In this document: in pieces, positions 32,405 to 44,100 of the stretch
Layout: the number at the start of each line of letters is the position of its first letter
How positions within the stretch are numbered: the stretch's first letter is position 1
Assembly (NCBI GenBank): GCA_020747015.1
Contig: JAGTJM010000019.1
Span: 186,001-250,000 of the forward strand
Length of the DNA: 64,000 nucleotides
Source: Pyrenochaeta sp. MPI-SDFR-AT-0127
Lineage: Eukaryota > Ascomycota > Dothideomycetes > Pleosporales > Cucurbitariaceae
Reading direction: 5' to 3'
The notes under the pieces: model-generated
What the model saw: only the letters and a program-made list of their open reading frames with translations
Told to the model about the DNA's origin: nothing
Databases searched by the model: none
Program-made: the position numbers and the translations under genes

Positions 32405-33475
32405 TTATATCTCAACGAATTCCCACTCTGGGTCGAGATTTTCTACCTTTTCCCACTCTTCTTCATTCTCGATTGGATTCACATCCACAGAATCAGTCTT
32501 ACTTTCCTTGTTTTCTCCATTGCCTTGCTGGATTCCTTCCTCAGTCTTTTCGTCGACTGTCACAACCATCTTCCTCTTCCTGCTAATCTTGTCACCAGCT
32601 CGTGTCGAGCGTCCTGGCTTGCCCGCAACACTTCTGCTAACCACAAAACGACCCGGAGCCTTTTTTCGCTGCGGGTTCTCCTCGTTATGTGGCTGAGCGC
32701 CCCGCGGTCTTTCATCTTTGGCAAGGTTTTCGTGCATTTTGTTCATAAGAATCTCAGACCTGCTTGATACTAGCACCTTTGATCTAAAGGAGAGTTCAGT
32801 CTTGCATTGGCCATCACGTTCGGCCTGCTTTGATGACTCGCTGTTGAAATGGTCAACAACTTGTCGGGGAGGTTCTAGTAACGCGCGTCTTAGCAATTCA
32901 TCATTGCTAAACCCGGAAACCTTCAAACCATCCAGATTTCCCGACTTGGTTATTGTGGTAGCTTCCTGATAAGCCGATTTGGAGGCAGTTGGTGCATTGT
33001 TGGCAACAGCTGATGTGACATTCTGTGTCACTTCATTGATTCGCGGCAAATACGAAGGCGCCCAAGGCGTGGAGGGAAATGCCGATTGCGGTTCAGGCTG
33101 CCATGGTGGACACTTTAGCGGTTCCGAGAGAATGGCCGCACTCTGATGCCAGCCCCATGGGCCACCACCAGGCATTATGTAGGGGATGAATTGTGATAGA
33201 TGGGGCTGACGGACTTCATTATACCCGGACGGTGATGTTGGTAGACTCGAGGAGCCTTGCCCAACATACGACTGCCAACCACCAGCGGCTAGTCCAGTGT
33301 CCAATAAGGGTGGTAAATGCCCCGAGATAAGAGGTGGCGTACAATTTTCTGGGTCTCGGGGCTCAGTGACCATGCGAATGCGTGGGGGCAGTTGAGGTAG
33401 AGGTGTAGCTTGATTGGTCTGCTTGTTGCTTCCCCTGTTGCTCTTATATGGAAGTCCTTGACACGTATTCTCCAT
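32405..33475 (-). CDS. Unrecognised 356-aa protein with two C-terminal W-x-x-V motifs
   Basis: A single-exon frame of 356 aa from the first ATG. I do not recognise a family. The first half is Pro/Gly-rich (TPLPQLPPRI, YIMPGGGPWGWHQS) and the middle is polar. One helical segment (NDELLRRALLEPPRQVVDHF) is followed by a strongly basic patch (KKAPGRFVVSRSVAGKPGR, then KISRKRKMVV), possibly a nuclear signal. The last 20 residues are acidic and carry two evenly spaced motifs, W341-EKV and W351-EFV, each preceded by Glu. These match the Atg8-interacting pattern W-x-x-V. The frame is long for chance and its product is coherent. It lies 208 bases upstream of the CCCH gene on the same strand. An N-terminal exon could be missing. 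Confidence 0.65.
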   Translation of the reverse strand: MENTCQGLPYKSNRGSNKQTNQATPLPQLPPRIRMVTEPRDPENCTPPLISGHLPPLLDTGLAAGGWQSYVGQGSSSLPTSPSGYNEVRQPHLSQFIPYIMPGGGPWGWHQSAAILSEPLKCPPWQPEPQSAFPSTPWAPSYLPRINEVTQNVTSAVANNAPTASKSAYQEATTITKSGNLDGLKVSGFSNDELLRRALLEPPRQVVDHFNSESSKQAERDGQCKTELSFRSKVLVSSRSEILMNKMHENLAKDERPRGAQPHNEENPQRKKAPGRFVVSRSVAGKPGRSTRAGDKISRKRKMVVTVDEKTEEGIQQGNGENKESKTDSVDVNPIENEEEWEKVENLDPEWEFVEI

Positions 33476-33950
33476 GTCGGAGAAATCTCGCTATCTTCTT
33501 GGCTCTTTATAGACGTAGGTCGTAAGTCCGAAATGCGGATGAAGCGCTCGAAGCTTCACTATCAGGGTAGCGCTGGGAGAAAGGATCAATGTAAGTAAAT
33601 GGAATGTGACGGTGCAGCTAATTGTTGAGCAGGGCAACCAGTGGAGAACCAAGGACCCTTCACACCAAAGATCCATATCAGCTCTATTGGAAATGTCAGC
33701 GTCGATCTAGTACATTGATTGATTGCGGGCGTGCAGCATCGAATCATTCTCTGGTTAATCCCAAGCGACCTGTCACTAGATTTGTATTACGCAGCCTGTC
33801 TAAATTAGGGTCACTGAAACAACGCCTCATATTCAGCTGACAGGGTATGGCCCATTTCAGAATTGGAGAGGTATGCATCGTACTGGAATTTTGGAAAATT
33901 ATATAGAGGTATGCACTCCTTGGAGTGTACAGCCTTGTGACGATTTGTTA
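33476..33950. other. Short intergenic region
   Basis: This lies between the 356-aa gene start and the acyl-CoA dehydrogenase stop, both on minus. It holds the promoter of the former and the 3' UTR of the latter. No feature is seen. Confidence 0.4.
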
Positions 33951-35598
33951 CTAGTAGCTGCGCGGAAGATCGAGAGCCTTCTCTGCAATATAGTTCATGA
34001 TCATTTCCTACGCAAATTAGACCTTGAAGGAAACTATTGGCGTAGGTGATATTTGGACTTACTCGACTGACTGGTGCTATCCGTGGTACAAATACCTCTC
34101 TCATGTATCTCTCGACATGATACTCTTGCGCGTAGCCCATGCCACCATGGGTGAGGACCTTTCATTCGTTAGCGCATTTATTTCCCTTATGTCAGTAGAA
34201 GGTGTGGTCAACTTACTGCACGCTCACAGGCAGTAAAGGCGGCCTCGGCCGCCAAATACTTCGCTGAGTTGCACGCTACTCCGATCGCATGCTGCGTTAT
34301 CGCCTCATCCTTTCCGCTGTTATCGTACAGCCGCGCAGCATGGTACGTAGCTAATTTAGCAGCCTCAAGATGCATGTACGCTTCAGCAAGAGGGTGTTGA
34401 ATACCCTGGTTCATGCCGATGGGGCGACTGAAGACTACGCGATCTTTTGCGTATGCCGCAGCGCGTTTGAGGGCCACATACCCGATACCGAGAGCTTCTC
34501 CGGCGAGGAGACAACGCTCTGCGTTCATGCCATGGAGAACCTTGCTCTGTCAGCTCATCTTTTCTTTAATCATTGGCTACATCTGGGGCTTACAATCTTG
34601 AAGCCTTGGCCCTCCTTACCGATGAGCGTATCTGCAGGGATGCGAAAGTTGTCAAAGAAGACTTCATTGGCATCAATAGATCGGCCGCCCATTTTCTTGA
34701 TTCTTTTGAGTTCGAGACCTGGGGCAGATTTGTCGAGGTCTATGAAGAAGAGCGAGAGACCTTCTGACGGCTTCTTGACTTCTTCTAGTGGCGTAGTACG
34801 GGCTAACAGGACCATTTTGGTCGCAACCTGAGCAGACGAAATCCATCTAAACGATCAATCCGACGCTGTGATGTGAGGAGCATGAGCAACTTACATTTTC
34901 TGTCCAGATATCAGATAGCTGTCACCATCTTTCTTGGCGATGGTACGAAGTTTTAGAGTCTCAAGGCCTGTATTTGGTTCAGTCACACCAAAGCACGTTC
35001 TGCTCTTGCCCGAGATCAGATCCGGAAGCATGCGCTGCCGTTGTTCTGGGGTGGCGAATCTGGCGACAGGCTGTGTAGCGTAAACATTGGCATGAATTGA
35101 TTGTGCGCCAGCGATACCAGCACCGCTCCTTTAGAACATCAGCTTGTAATTTTGGTCGCATTCACATGCTTCGTACTCGGCGATTGTGTGCAACATCATC
35201 GTTGCCTCTGAGATTCCAAGGCCAGCACCTCCAAGGTCCTCTGGTAAAGCGATGCCAATCCAACCACCCTTTGCTAAATCCCTATGCAACTCATGAGGAT
35301 ATTCTCCAGTATTGTCATGCTCGGCCCAGTATTCCTAATGTCATCAGTAAAGGCTGGACTTCAACGCTGAACAGCACAATCATACATCAGGATAATTAGC
35401 ACATATCTTTCCCACAGCTTCTCGAACATCTAATTGTTCTTGTGTGAAACCAGACATCTCCATTATACGGACGGGTGAGGACACGGAAAAGCATCTCGCT
35501 GTCCGGAAATGTGGTACTATACTATTCCTTGTTCCCGAAGCAACATGGTGCCGCAAAAGTGAAGCACGAGTGCATGTTGAAAAGGCTCTTGAGGCCAT
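33951..35598 (-). CDS. Mitochondrial acyl-CoA dehydrogenase
   Basis: Seven exons (35598..35386, 35334..35177, 35128..34895, 34846..34594, 34540..34217, 34158..34063, 34007..33951) give 444 aa. All six introns are 48-58 nt with GT donors and AG acceptors in agreeing phase. The N-terminus (MASRAFSTCTRASLLRHHVA) is an Arg/Ser-rich mitochondrial presequence. The acyl-CoA dehydrogenase fold follows: N-terminal helices (AKGGWIGIALPEDLGGAGLG), the FAD/substrate signature FGVTEPNTG, the middle beta-domain (GQKIWISSAQVATKM) and C-terminal helices (LHGMNAERCLLAGEALGIGY, THGGMGYAQEYHVERY). The end, RIAPVSREMILNYIAEK then ALDLPRSY, is that of a CaiA/FadE-like subgroup. The Glu that acts as base in medium-chain enzymes (YEGT) is not present at this place. 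It is an FAD enzyme introducing an alpha-beta double bond in an acyl-CoA; the chain specificity is unknown. Confidence 0.92.
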
Positions 35599-36177
35599 GT
35601 TATGTTAAGAAGATAAAGGAGGATTCTTATCGATAATACAAGAGAACGAGATAGATGGTGAGCAAGGGAAGCTGGTGGTCAATGTCATCGGAAAAGGCGA
35701 CTAGCGGTGGATCCACGATGAGCGAGTCGGCTATATCGTGTCGGTTGAGTCGAGGGCTCGATAGTCTCTAGCATCACAAAGGTAACACATTGCCTAGAGG
35801 GCATGAGAATATCCCGAGACTTGTACAGCTCAAGACCAAGAGCAGCAAAAGGCTTCTGGTGTGAATTGGCCTGTGGCTTCATCCTGATATGGCGAGGCTG
35901 GTCTTGGCGAACCAACGCACTGGCCATCGCGATTGTGCCGCCCACTCGATCCAATGTTTGGCTTCGTTCCGCGTCACAACACCCCAATCTTCAAAATCTC
36001 CAACATCGCTGCAACACCCCGTCCATAGCACATTCTGCCTTTGGAGCAGCCATTAATTCACAGATCATCCTTCGAAGCGCCATGCGCAGCTAATTCAGCC
36101 TACCTTGCGCCCTCACCTGGAACGCGACTGCCTCGACCGCGACGCGCTTTCAACATCCGCCTTCACATACATCCACC
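35599..36177. promoter_or_regulatory. Divergent promoter region of the acyl-CoA dehydrogenase and INCENP genes
   Basis: About 580 bases separate two oppositely oriented start codons, so both promoters must lie here or overlap. No specific element could be named with confidence. Confidence 0.5.
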
Positions 36178-39100
36178 ATGGCTGCACGCAGCAAGGTGCC
36201 CGCCATTGGGTCCGCCGGATGGATCCTCGAGGAGCGTCATCAGTCCAACGACCTCGTCTCCCAAGAGCTGGAAGACTTTGGCTTCTCTGTTCGCAATGAG
36301 CTCGAATGGCTCAATGAGCACATGGCCGACATCTGCACCAACAATGGACAGTATGCCGCGTCTACCGCATTTAAGCACGCCATGTACTGACAACATGGAC
36401 AGACACAATCTCGACGTGTTCAAGACGCCGGGTAAGCTACGCGGCAAGACGCCTCGCACCGCGCGTAAGAAGAATCCAGTAGAGCCTCGCCAGGTACGTT
36501 CTTGCGCTCACTTTTCGTCTCATGTGTTAACAGTGCGCAGCCTCTCGCCAGCATTTTCTCTGCCAATTCCCAGAAGCACCCCAGCCCCGCTGAACAGAGC
36601 TTGAAGAGCAATCTGCAGAAGAATGCCGCAAAGTCGCGATTCGAGATCGCGGAGGATGCAAAGAACACTACCCGTGTGCAGTCGCCCGCGGCGAAGACGC
36701 CAGTCGCGCGACAGCTCTTCTCCAAGGCTATAAGCACAGGCAAGGAGAATGTCGACCGCAATTTCCACGACGACTTGTTTGATGACCGCCCAACGCAGCA
36801 TAGTGCTGCGCCATGGAGCCCCATACACTCTACTCAGGACACTGTCCTGACATCACAGTCTGACGATGTCTTTTCGCCGCAACGAACCCAGTCAACACAA
36901 GCCACACAACCCACCCAGTCCTTCAGACACTCAATACACGAAAAGGAAGATGAACGACGCGATACTGGCGATAGCTTTGTCTCGGCAAAGGAAGCCTTTG
37001 CGAGCAAAAATCCGTCCAAAGAGAACCTGCTTCAGAGACATAGCGGTGCGATGAGCGTCGATGACGATAAGACAGATCTATCACGATCTGACGCTCAGGA
37101 CACAGTCGTTCACCACCACCTTAACTCCACTGGCGAGGAAGACGACGAAGATGAGGATATGCAGGATATCCCCGAGTTTCCCCAGCCACCTCACGTCCTC
37201 TCAGACCAATATAGCAGCTCAGTCGAGACCCACGACGCGCTCGACATGGCATACCATCGCACCCTTGCCTCAGCGCCCAAAACTCATTACGTTTCGGAGC
37301 ACTCCACAACACCAGCCGGTCCTCCCCCAATCTCACCAGATGCCGCTGCACATGATGACACTATGGTCCATCACGATGTGGATGACCAAATGGATATCGA
37401 CGATGACGTACGCTCACCTTCAGACGGATCAAGTCCTGTGAAGCCGCTTGTTAGGAAGAGCAGTCTTACATTTGCTTCGCTCCCTGCGCGCGAACCATTG
37501 CTCCCAAAGAAGAGCATGGGTAACCGTGTCTCGCGAACCAGTCATATCGACCAGAACAAGGCTCGCAACAGCCAGATGGGTAGATTTACCGGAGGAAAGA
37601 GCTTAGGCGGATCCCAGATGATGCACCCGAATGATGCTGATATGGATGTTGACATGGATCGTCCAGAACTCCAGCGGGAGGAGTCTGAAACTACGAAGAT
37701 TCATAACAAGACGTCTACCCAACGCTTGTTTGAGCGCATCAATATGCTCAAGCAGCAGAATGAAGCACCCAAGCGAGTCAGCCAGAACATTTTATTATCA
37801 CAATCCTCGCAGCCCCAGAGTTTCTCGTTGGCACAACCCAAAGATGAGGCCCCGCATGCTCAGGCATCACAACCAATATATCCAGACCTAAGTGCTGCCC
37901 AGGAGAAGGACAATGATGATGACGATGACTGGATCTCCCCTGTCCGAACCGCAGCGGTCGCCCCCAAAGTGTCAAGACCTGCGTTTAACAAGAGCTACAC
38001 CGCGGATACGCGACCATCTCCGGCCAGGCCGATACCTTCTCAGCTGACCTCAATCTCAAATCCTGACTTGTCGACAGTTGCGGAGTCAACCACACCGGCT
38101 GGCTCTCCGACTGGTAAGAAATATATGGACGGTCCCCTTAGTGCTTCCAAGTCTAAATTGTATTCAGCATTCCGCGCAGCGAAAGAGAAACTTATCGGTT
38201 CAAGTGCTACTAGCGCTCAAGCCAAGCTCGATGCCCTCAACGAAAGCCCAAGGCGACCCATGCTATACACACAGAGCTCTTCAGATGACAGCTTCTCCAG
38301 CCCCAAGCGAACCGAGAAGCCTCCTTCGATCTTCTCTCATCTGCGCTCGCCATCTAAGGAATCCAACAAGTCCAGCAAGTCGAGCAAATCAGTCAAAAGT
38401 GCTACATTGTCCAGCAGTCCCGCCAAGGATGCTGGACGCCGCACTCGAAGTTCTTCTGAGCGTGAAAAGCAAAAGGAGAAGGAAACGAGAGAGAGGGAAG
38501 TCAAGCAGCAGCAACGCGCTGAAGATAAGCTGAGAGAAATGCGCGAAAAGGAACAGAGCAAGGCCGCTGCACATCACCAGAAGACAAAGATGACTACTAC
38601 GAAGACCCCATCCGCAATGTCATCCCAATCAAGTCTCAGGCAACCCACAGTTGCGACAGCCACTACCAAAACCCCGGTGTCCTCCGCACCTCAGCAGCAG
38701 ACTCTGTCTCGACCCGCTACGATCCGAATGAACTCAAAAGAACATGACATGGATTCTGCGGATGAGATGCCACCTCCCCCCCCACCGAAGAGTCTGCTAC
38801 CAACTACGAAGCCTACAAAGGCGGCTCTTCGAGAGCCCAGGAAGCTCGTCAAGCCATCAAGCAAAGACGCGTTGAACAAGGCAAAGGCCCCTCAGAAGAT
38901 CATGGTCAACCTCAACAGCAGCAGATATGGTCAGGCACCTCCACCGGCTGCTCGCCCAACTACGGCTGCATCAAGTAAACCACTTCCCGCAGCTCCTCAG
39001 GCTGCTGCTAGGCCTACGGCACCGGCACCAAAGCCTGCATCAGCCACATCAGCACGACCAGCTTCAGCCTTGTCCACCAAGGGAAGTTCCTCTATTAAGA

Positions 39101-39831
39101 CAGTACAGTCGATCACGAAGCCTGCTGCTCCTCGAGTTGGGCGCCCACAGCCTCAGCCTGTAGAGAAGCCAAAAGCTCCAACAGCGTCTGCCCGTGCTGA
39201 TCTCGGTGCTGCCCGTCCTCTCTCACGAATGCAGACAGTTCAAGATGCTAATCGCATAAACGTACCCCCAGTCAATCCCGCTAAGCCGCCTAAACGACCA
39301 TTCCAGGGCGAGAACGATGAGACGCTTCACCGACCAGCCAAGCGACCTTCACAACAGGCGAAGATGAACCCAATTACGCCTGCACACGCTCAATTTGCGA
39401 AGGGCAAGATTCCTTTCGCTGAGCCCGTGCATGCGCCGCAGCCGCAGCCTCCTCAGATCCAGTACCCCAATGGCGATGACATTAAGCTGCCCGAAATCAT
39501 GACTGATTCAGAGGACGAGGACTCTGAAAACGAGTTCGAACAGCCTAGCTGGGTCAATACTCCGAACTTGCGTGAGATGCTCTCCAACCAGCAGCTTATG
39601 GACCCAGAGACTATCTTTGGTCCTATCGCGCCCCTTGAAATGGAGAAAGTCTTCCCCAACAAGGAACGTCACAAGCGATTCCGCGAGCGTACCAGCAGCG
39701 CATTCTGGGCCAACGATCAGGTTACAGACGAGGAGAAGCGCAAGGAGCGTGAGGCTCGAGAGCGTCTTGTGCGTGAGGGTGCTTGGACATATAACCCTTC
39801 TCCAAGACCGACGCCAGGGCCATCTCGTTAA
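36178..39831 (+). CDS. sli15: Inner centromere protein of the chromosomal passenger complex (INCENP/Sli15/Pic1)
   Basis: Three exons, 36178..36350, 36403..36493 and 36541..39831, give 1184 aa. The introns (52 and 47 nt, GTATGC and GTACGT donors) join NNGQ to HNLDVFKTPGK and EPRQ to PLASIFSANSQ. The N-terminal helix (ELEDFGFSVRNELEWLNEHM) corresponds to the Survivin/Borealin-binding part, and GKLRGKTPRTARKK is the conserved basic block. A long disordered middle follows. A Lys/Glu/Arg helix (about 729-770, REKQKEKETREREVKQQQ) resembles the single alpha-helix of animal INCENP. The IN-box (about 1071-1117: LPEIMTDSEDEDSE, PSWVNTPNLREMLSNQQ, DPETIFGP) binds and activates Aurora/Ipl1 kinase. The tail (FRERTSSAFW) fits the TSS-type activating motif. 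It acts at centromeres and the spindle midzone. Confidence 0.9.
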
Positions 39832-40547
39832 TTGAAAATGCGACGGCGTTTATGCTATTGCATATGTAGTTCACGGTACATGATTGACGTTGTAGGTGTT
39901 TATAAGGATCTTCACCGGTCATGATTGCGGTTTAATGCTACCCAGGCCTTTCGGCCTCATTATTGTGTTTTTTTTATGGCGTTATTAGGTTAGCATCGAC
40001 CTGGACGGTCGCTACGATGGCGCATGAGCGGTACTTCCGTGTTTGTTTACTCTTGTATATTTAATGAAGACAATGAACCTTCTTCATATTCATCATTACT
40101 AAGCTTTCTCTTATGAGTGTGTCATAGGGAGATGTCGTGATGTTTGTTGACGGAATTGAGGTGCATTGGCAAGCAAGTCACATGTTGTAAACAGAGTAGA
40201 TGATGAACCAGTTCATAGGTTAACGTGCGCCAAAATCATGTACATTGATGTTGTTCATGTTGTCGCATTAGCTATGGTATTATTACGTTCGCTAAAGATC
40301 ATTTCAAGACGCCATAAGCCATTTCCAATGTGTGTACTGGTATATCCCAAAGCCCGTTTGCCCAGCCAAAAGCATCAGTGCATCCAGCACGATGTTTTTT
40401 CCCGTCATCAATATCATACATGTACCAAGTTAGCCAACCATCGTACTCCATTGTTATGCGCATGGCGCGTCATGTCGTTTGCCTTCAGACATCGCCGCCA
40501 TCTGTGCGCGTGTTCCATGACGAATCTGAGTATACATTGCAGGCATC
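39832..40547. other. Convergent 3' intergenic region
   Basis: About 715 bases between the INCENP and Nce102-like stops. Only short unconvincing open frames are seen. Confidence 0.4.
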
Positions 40548-41166
40548 CTAGACCTGGCTCATGGATGGACCGCCACGGCGGATGCCACCACGGAGGTTGG
40601 CGCCGCTACCGCGACCGCTCATGAAAGAGAAGATGAGCGTGGCGACGAATGCGGCCCAGCCGAACCACAGGAAGGCAGATGTAGCCTGAGCTTGACGGCA
40701 GTTCTGCTCGGTGTTGGCGGAGCTGTTTGTGACTTTGTTGGAGCGAGTATATCCCTGCAACCTGTTAGAATGCATTCAAAACTAGATAGGCAAACAAGAG
40801 CATGACGTACGCTATTGTTGCAGCTGTGAACGCCGAGATAGGCAGGCAGGGCAACGGCAGCACAGAAGCCAAAGAGAACGCTGAGCGCATCCAGGGCAAT
40901 GTCCACGACCGGGATGCTGAACTTCTCGATAAACGAGGTTGGCAGGAAATACAGCAGGGTGAAGAGCCACCAGATGCCAACGAAGAGGGAGTAATTGACG
41001 ATCGAAGTCACGCCGTGGTTTGCGCGGGCGACGTTGTTACCCATGAAGGCAGTGACGAAGATGGCGCAGATCAACTGCACATAGTTAGAGACGTCTCTGG
41101 CGCCGTGAGTAAGTGGTTGCATACCTGCCAGCCACGAAGGCCCATGGACAAAGCTCGCGACACCAT
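40548..41166 (-). CDS. nce102: MARVEL-domain plasma-membrane protein (Nce102-like)
   Basis: Three exons, 41166..41125, 41074..40811 and 40754..40548, give 170 aa, the usual length of the Nce102/Fhn1 family. The junctions are LRGWQ|LICAIFV and SCNNS|GYTRSNK; the introns are 50 and 56 nt. Four hydrophobic helices are visible: after GWQ (LICAIFVTAFMG), VNYSLFVGIWWLFTLLYFLP, IALDALSVLFGFCAAVALPA and AFLWFGWAAFVATLIFSFM. The two Cys (HSCNNS, EQNCRQ) in the last loop are typical. The C-terminus is Arg/Gly-rich (SGRGSGANLRGGIRRGGP), with SFMSGRG at the membrane border. Yeast Nce102 is a sphingolipid-responsive component of eisosome/MCC membrane domains; the same role here is inferred. The first exon of only 14 codons is easy to miss. 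Confidence 0.87.
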
Positions 41167-44100
41167 TTTGACTGAGTTGTAAAATGTGGTTGTGAAGTGA
41201 TGCGGGGTGGGTGGTGAACAAAGACTCGTCTCGCAGCTATCAAAGCGTCAGATTGCGATGGATGGGGAGAGTGGAGAAAGGGTGGTTGTTCAAAGTAGCA
41301 GAAAGATGTAGCAAAAATGATCTGCTGCGAGGAGCTGCGACTGCATAATAAAGTCAGCGGGAGGGAGCGGCTTTGCAGCGTCATGGCAGCGCGACTGGCC
41401 AACAGACGACGTCACTGGACGCGCCCAGGGTCTAATCGTCCCACCAATTTTGCGCCGACTGTTCCGGATTGGGACTCACCTTGTTTGATGCCGATCGCCA
41501 GTGTTTTGATCGTTGTGCAAGTTGAAAGAAGTTCCAATGCTGTTTGATGTGTGTAGAGAAATGGTGTTGAGTTCGGGAATACCGGCTTGCTGATTGATGT
41601 TCAATTGATAGTGGCTGAGTAGTATTCCCCGCGTCGTTGCTCGGTCGTCCCTCGTTACTGTGGCAGCGATGCAGCTGGCGCAAGGATCATTCGTCAGCAG
41701 CGAGACCACTCCAAGACCCCCCAAGCCGCTCCGCTCACCTCACCAGTTCGTCACACTGCCTGCTAGCCTAGAACTTTTCTCCGAGCGAGCTACTGCAATC
41801 CCCTACGTAAGACAACATGCGCATGACACCTGCTGCACTTCCAGAACGTATGGCGCCCTGAGCGCAGTCTCCGCGGATTGAACAATGCTCCTCTGAACGG
41901 CAGCGCAAGTGTCATGGAGAAAAGCTTCCCCAGATCGACATGATCGTCAATTGTGTTGGGCGGAAACGATGCGTGTCGGGTGGTCTGTGTAGGGCGCTCT
42001 GTCAAGCTTTGCATATTGTGTTCGAGGACTGCTGGCCACTCAGACTGCAAGGAGATTGTACCACGGAAACAACCGTTGGAACGGCGCTTGTGTCAGGAGT
42101 TCAGGGCGCTCGAGTTTCAGTCTGCCCAACCTCACAGGGATGGTTTGCAAGGCATCTTCGCTGATGTAGACGTCGAATAAGATCGAAGCAGTGGTATCCA
42201 CGTTGGTTGGGCAGTACAGGGGGAACTTGACTATTCGTCTACTACCCCCTCAAGTCCCTCATCTCAGAAATAATGTGAGCAAATCTCGCCCGTGGCACCC
42301 CGAACCGGAAGGCCCGGAATTTGGAGACAGGCACTTCAAAGTAAAAGCAGAAGCCTAGACTGAATCCATTCAATTAGCACGATCGGTATGCAATCAAATT
42401 GTACCACTGCACATGTTAGTGACAAGCCAAACAATACGGTACTGACATCTAAGTCCGTGAGTGCCACTTTCTACCTTTCCAATTGGGCGGCCGAACACCA
42501 AAGTATCTATGGTCACCCTCGTGAAGAGACTAATCATTTAGATCAGTGAAACATGTTCATAAACTCGTCAATCTGATTTGTTACGTTATCCTCGGAAAAT
42601 TACCCGCCTGGAGAAATTGCGGGAGCCTCTACATCCGACGGAAATTTTATGTGCACCGTTGGGTAATCTACTACCCACTGTATATCACGGGAAGCCGTCG
42701 AATAATTTACTTTTGAGAGACCGACGAGTTTGTATTGGTTAGCTAGTATGTCCAGCCCGTATCTGTATTGCAAAGACAAGAGTCTCAGTCTAGGCGACTT
42801 TTAAAGGCGGGTCGTCAAACGCCCATCACCACCGAAGTAGGAGGGTGTAAGACTAAATTGATCTTCGACATCATAACGACTGGCGAGCAGAGCGTCACAC
42901 CACTCCCATACCACTGGAACGGCTTTGAGAAGGTATGTGAGAGTCGATTCCGACTACAGCCGAGGCTTGTGGGCTAGCTACTGCTTGGAAAGAGTTCCTG
43001 GCCCATTCAGGACGGGCAGTCGTGAAAAGGCAGTGTTAATGTTCTGATGAGGCAAGGGCAGAGGGCCATCGCCAATGATTCGTGATCATGCGGTTGAAAA
43101 GCTGTTGGTGCAAAGTGTCTCACCGAGTATCAAGTTGAGTAACGGCTCTACATACACAAGCTCAACAACTACCTCAAGGCATTAGTTTTGAGTATGGAGC
43201 CGGCATGCTCGAAATTGCCTCGCCAGTCCGTCATCTCGGAAAGGTGCAATTCCTATTTCAGCCGTGCTAAAACCCACAGTGCATGTTAGAGCGTCCATAG
43301 TACACGCTTCTCTTGATACATCTTGTGGTATGCCCAGGCATCATTTTAGTACCGTCCAAATTCATTGGTGATTATGGGGTCGTCTGATGGTGAACTATTT
43401 CTCACAATGATTTGGCCAGCTCCTGTGAAACATGTCGAGGTTCGACTTGATCGCTCTATTCATCACCCGTGTGCGGTGGGCACGGTTTGGGCGAATGTAC
43501 AATTTTTGTGTGAATGAGCCGGATAATTTCACTCCGAGTACTCGTGTGTTGCCGTTGGTGTTTTGCGTCATGGAGGGGGTGCAACGAAATGCTGCTCGTA
43601 AAGCTTGGTCCGCAATGTCTCTTCTGTCTGTAAAGAGCTGTAGTGGAAGGGCATTAGCGAGGGTAGGACGGAGAAATTAGCATTTTGTTGATCGTGCACA
43701 AGTCTAGATTGTAGCCAGCGGCGTGCCCTACTGGCTTGTAGCTCAGGTAATCGATTACAATTGCCACCACATGCGATCCTGCACCCACCCACGTAATCAG
43801 GTAGACCTAGGATTTGGCATGGCGCTCGAATTTTGTGGAATTTGAAAGTCGCAGTGGAAGTATCATGGGGGCGTAGGCTATGATTGCGAATGATGGCCTG
43901 GAGGGCGTTGCAGTGAATGGTATTATAGAACATTGAGAAGTCTTCTGTACTAAGAAGTGTCACGCTGTGCGAGAGGCTGCTCAAGCATTGGGTGTGTTGA
44001 GATGAACTTTGCGGTGAGTGTACAAGGTGGAGGGCTTGCGCAATTAATAAAAACCGCTGGAAGCTAGAATGACCAAGAGTGCAACAGGACGTAAGTGTAT

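Noticed and set aside
43735..43800. tRNA-like A-box (TAGCTCAGGT) near 43738
   Set aside because: No B-box (GGTTCRANNCC) at proper distance and no cloverleaf could be drawn.
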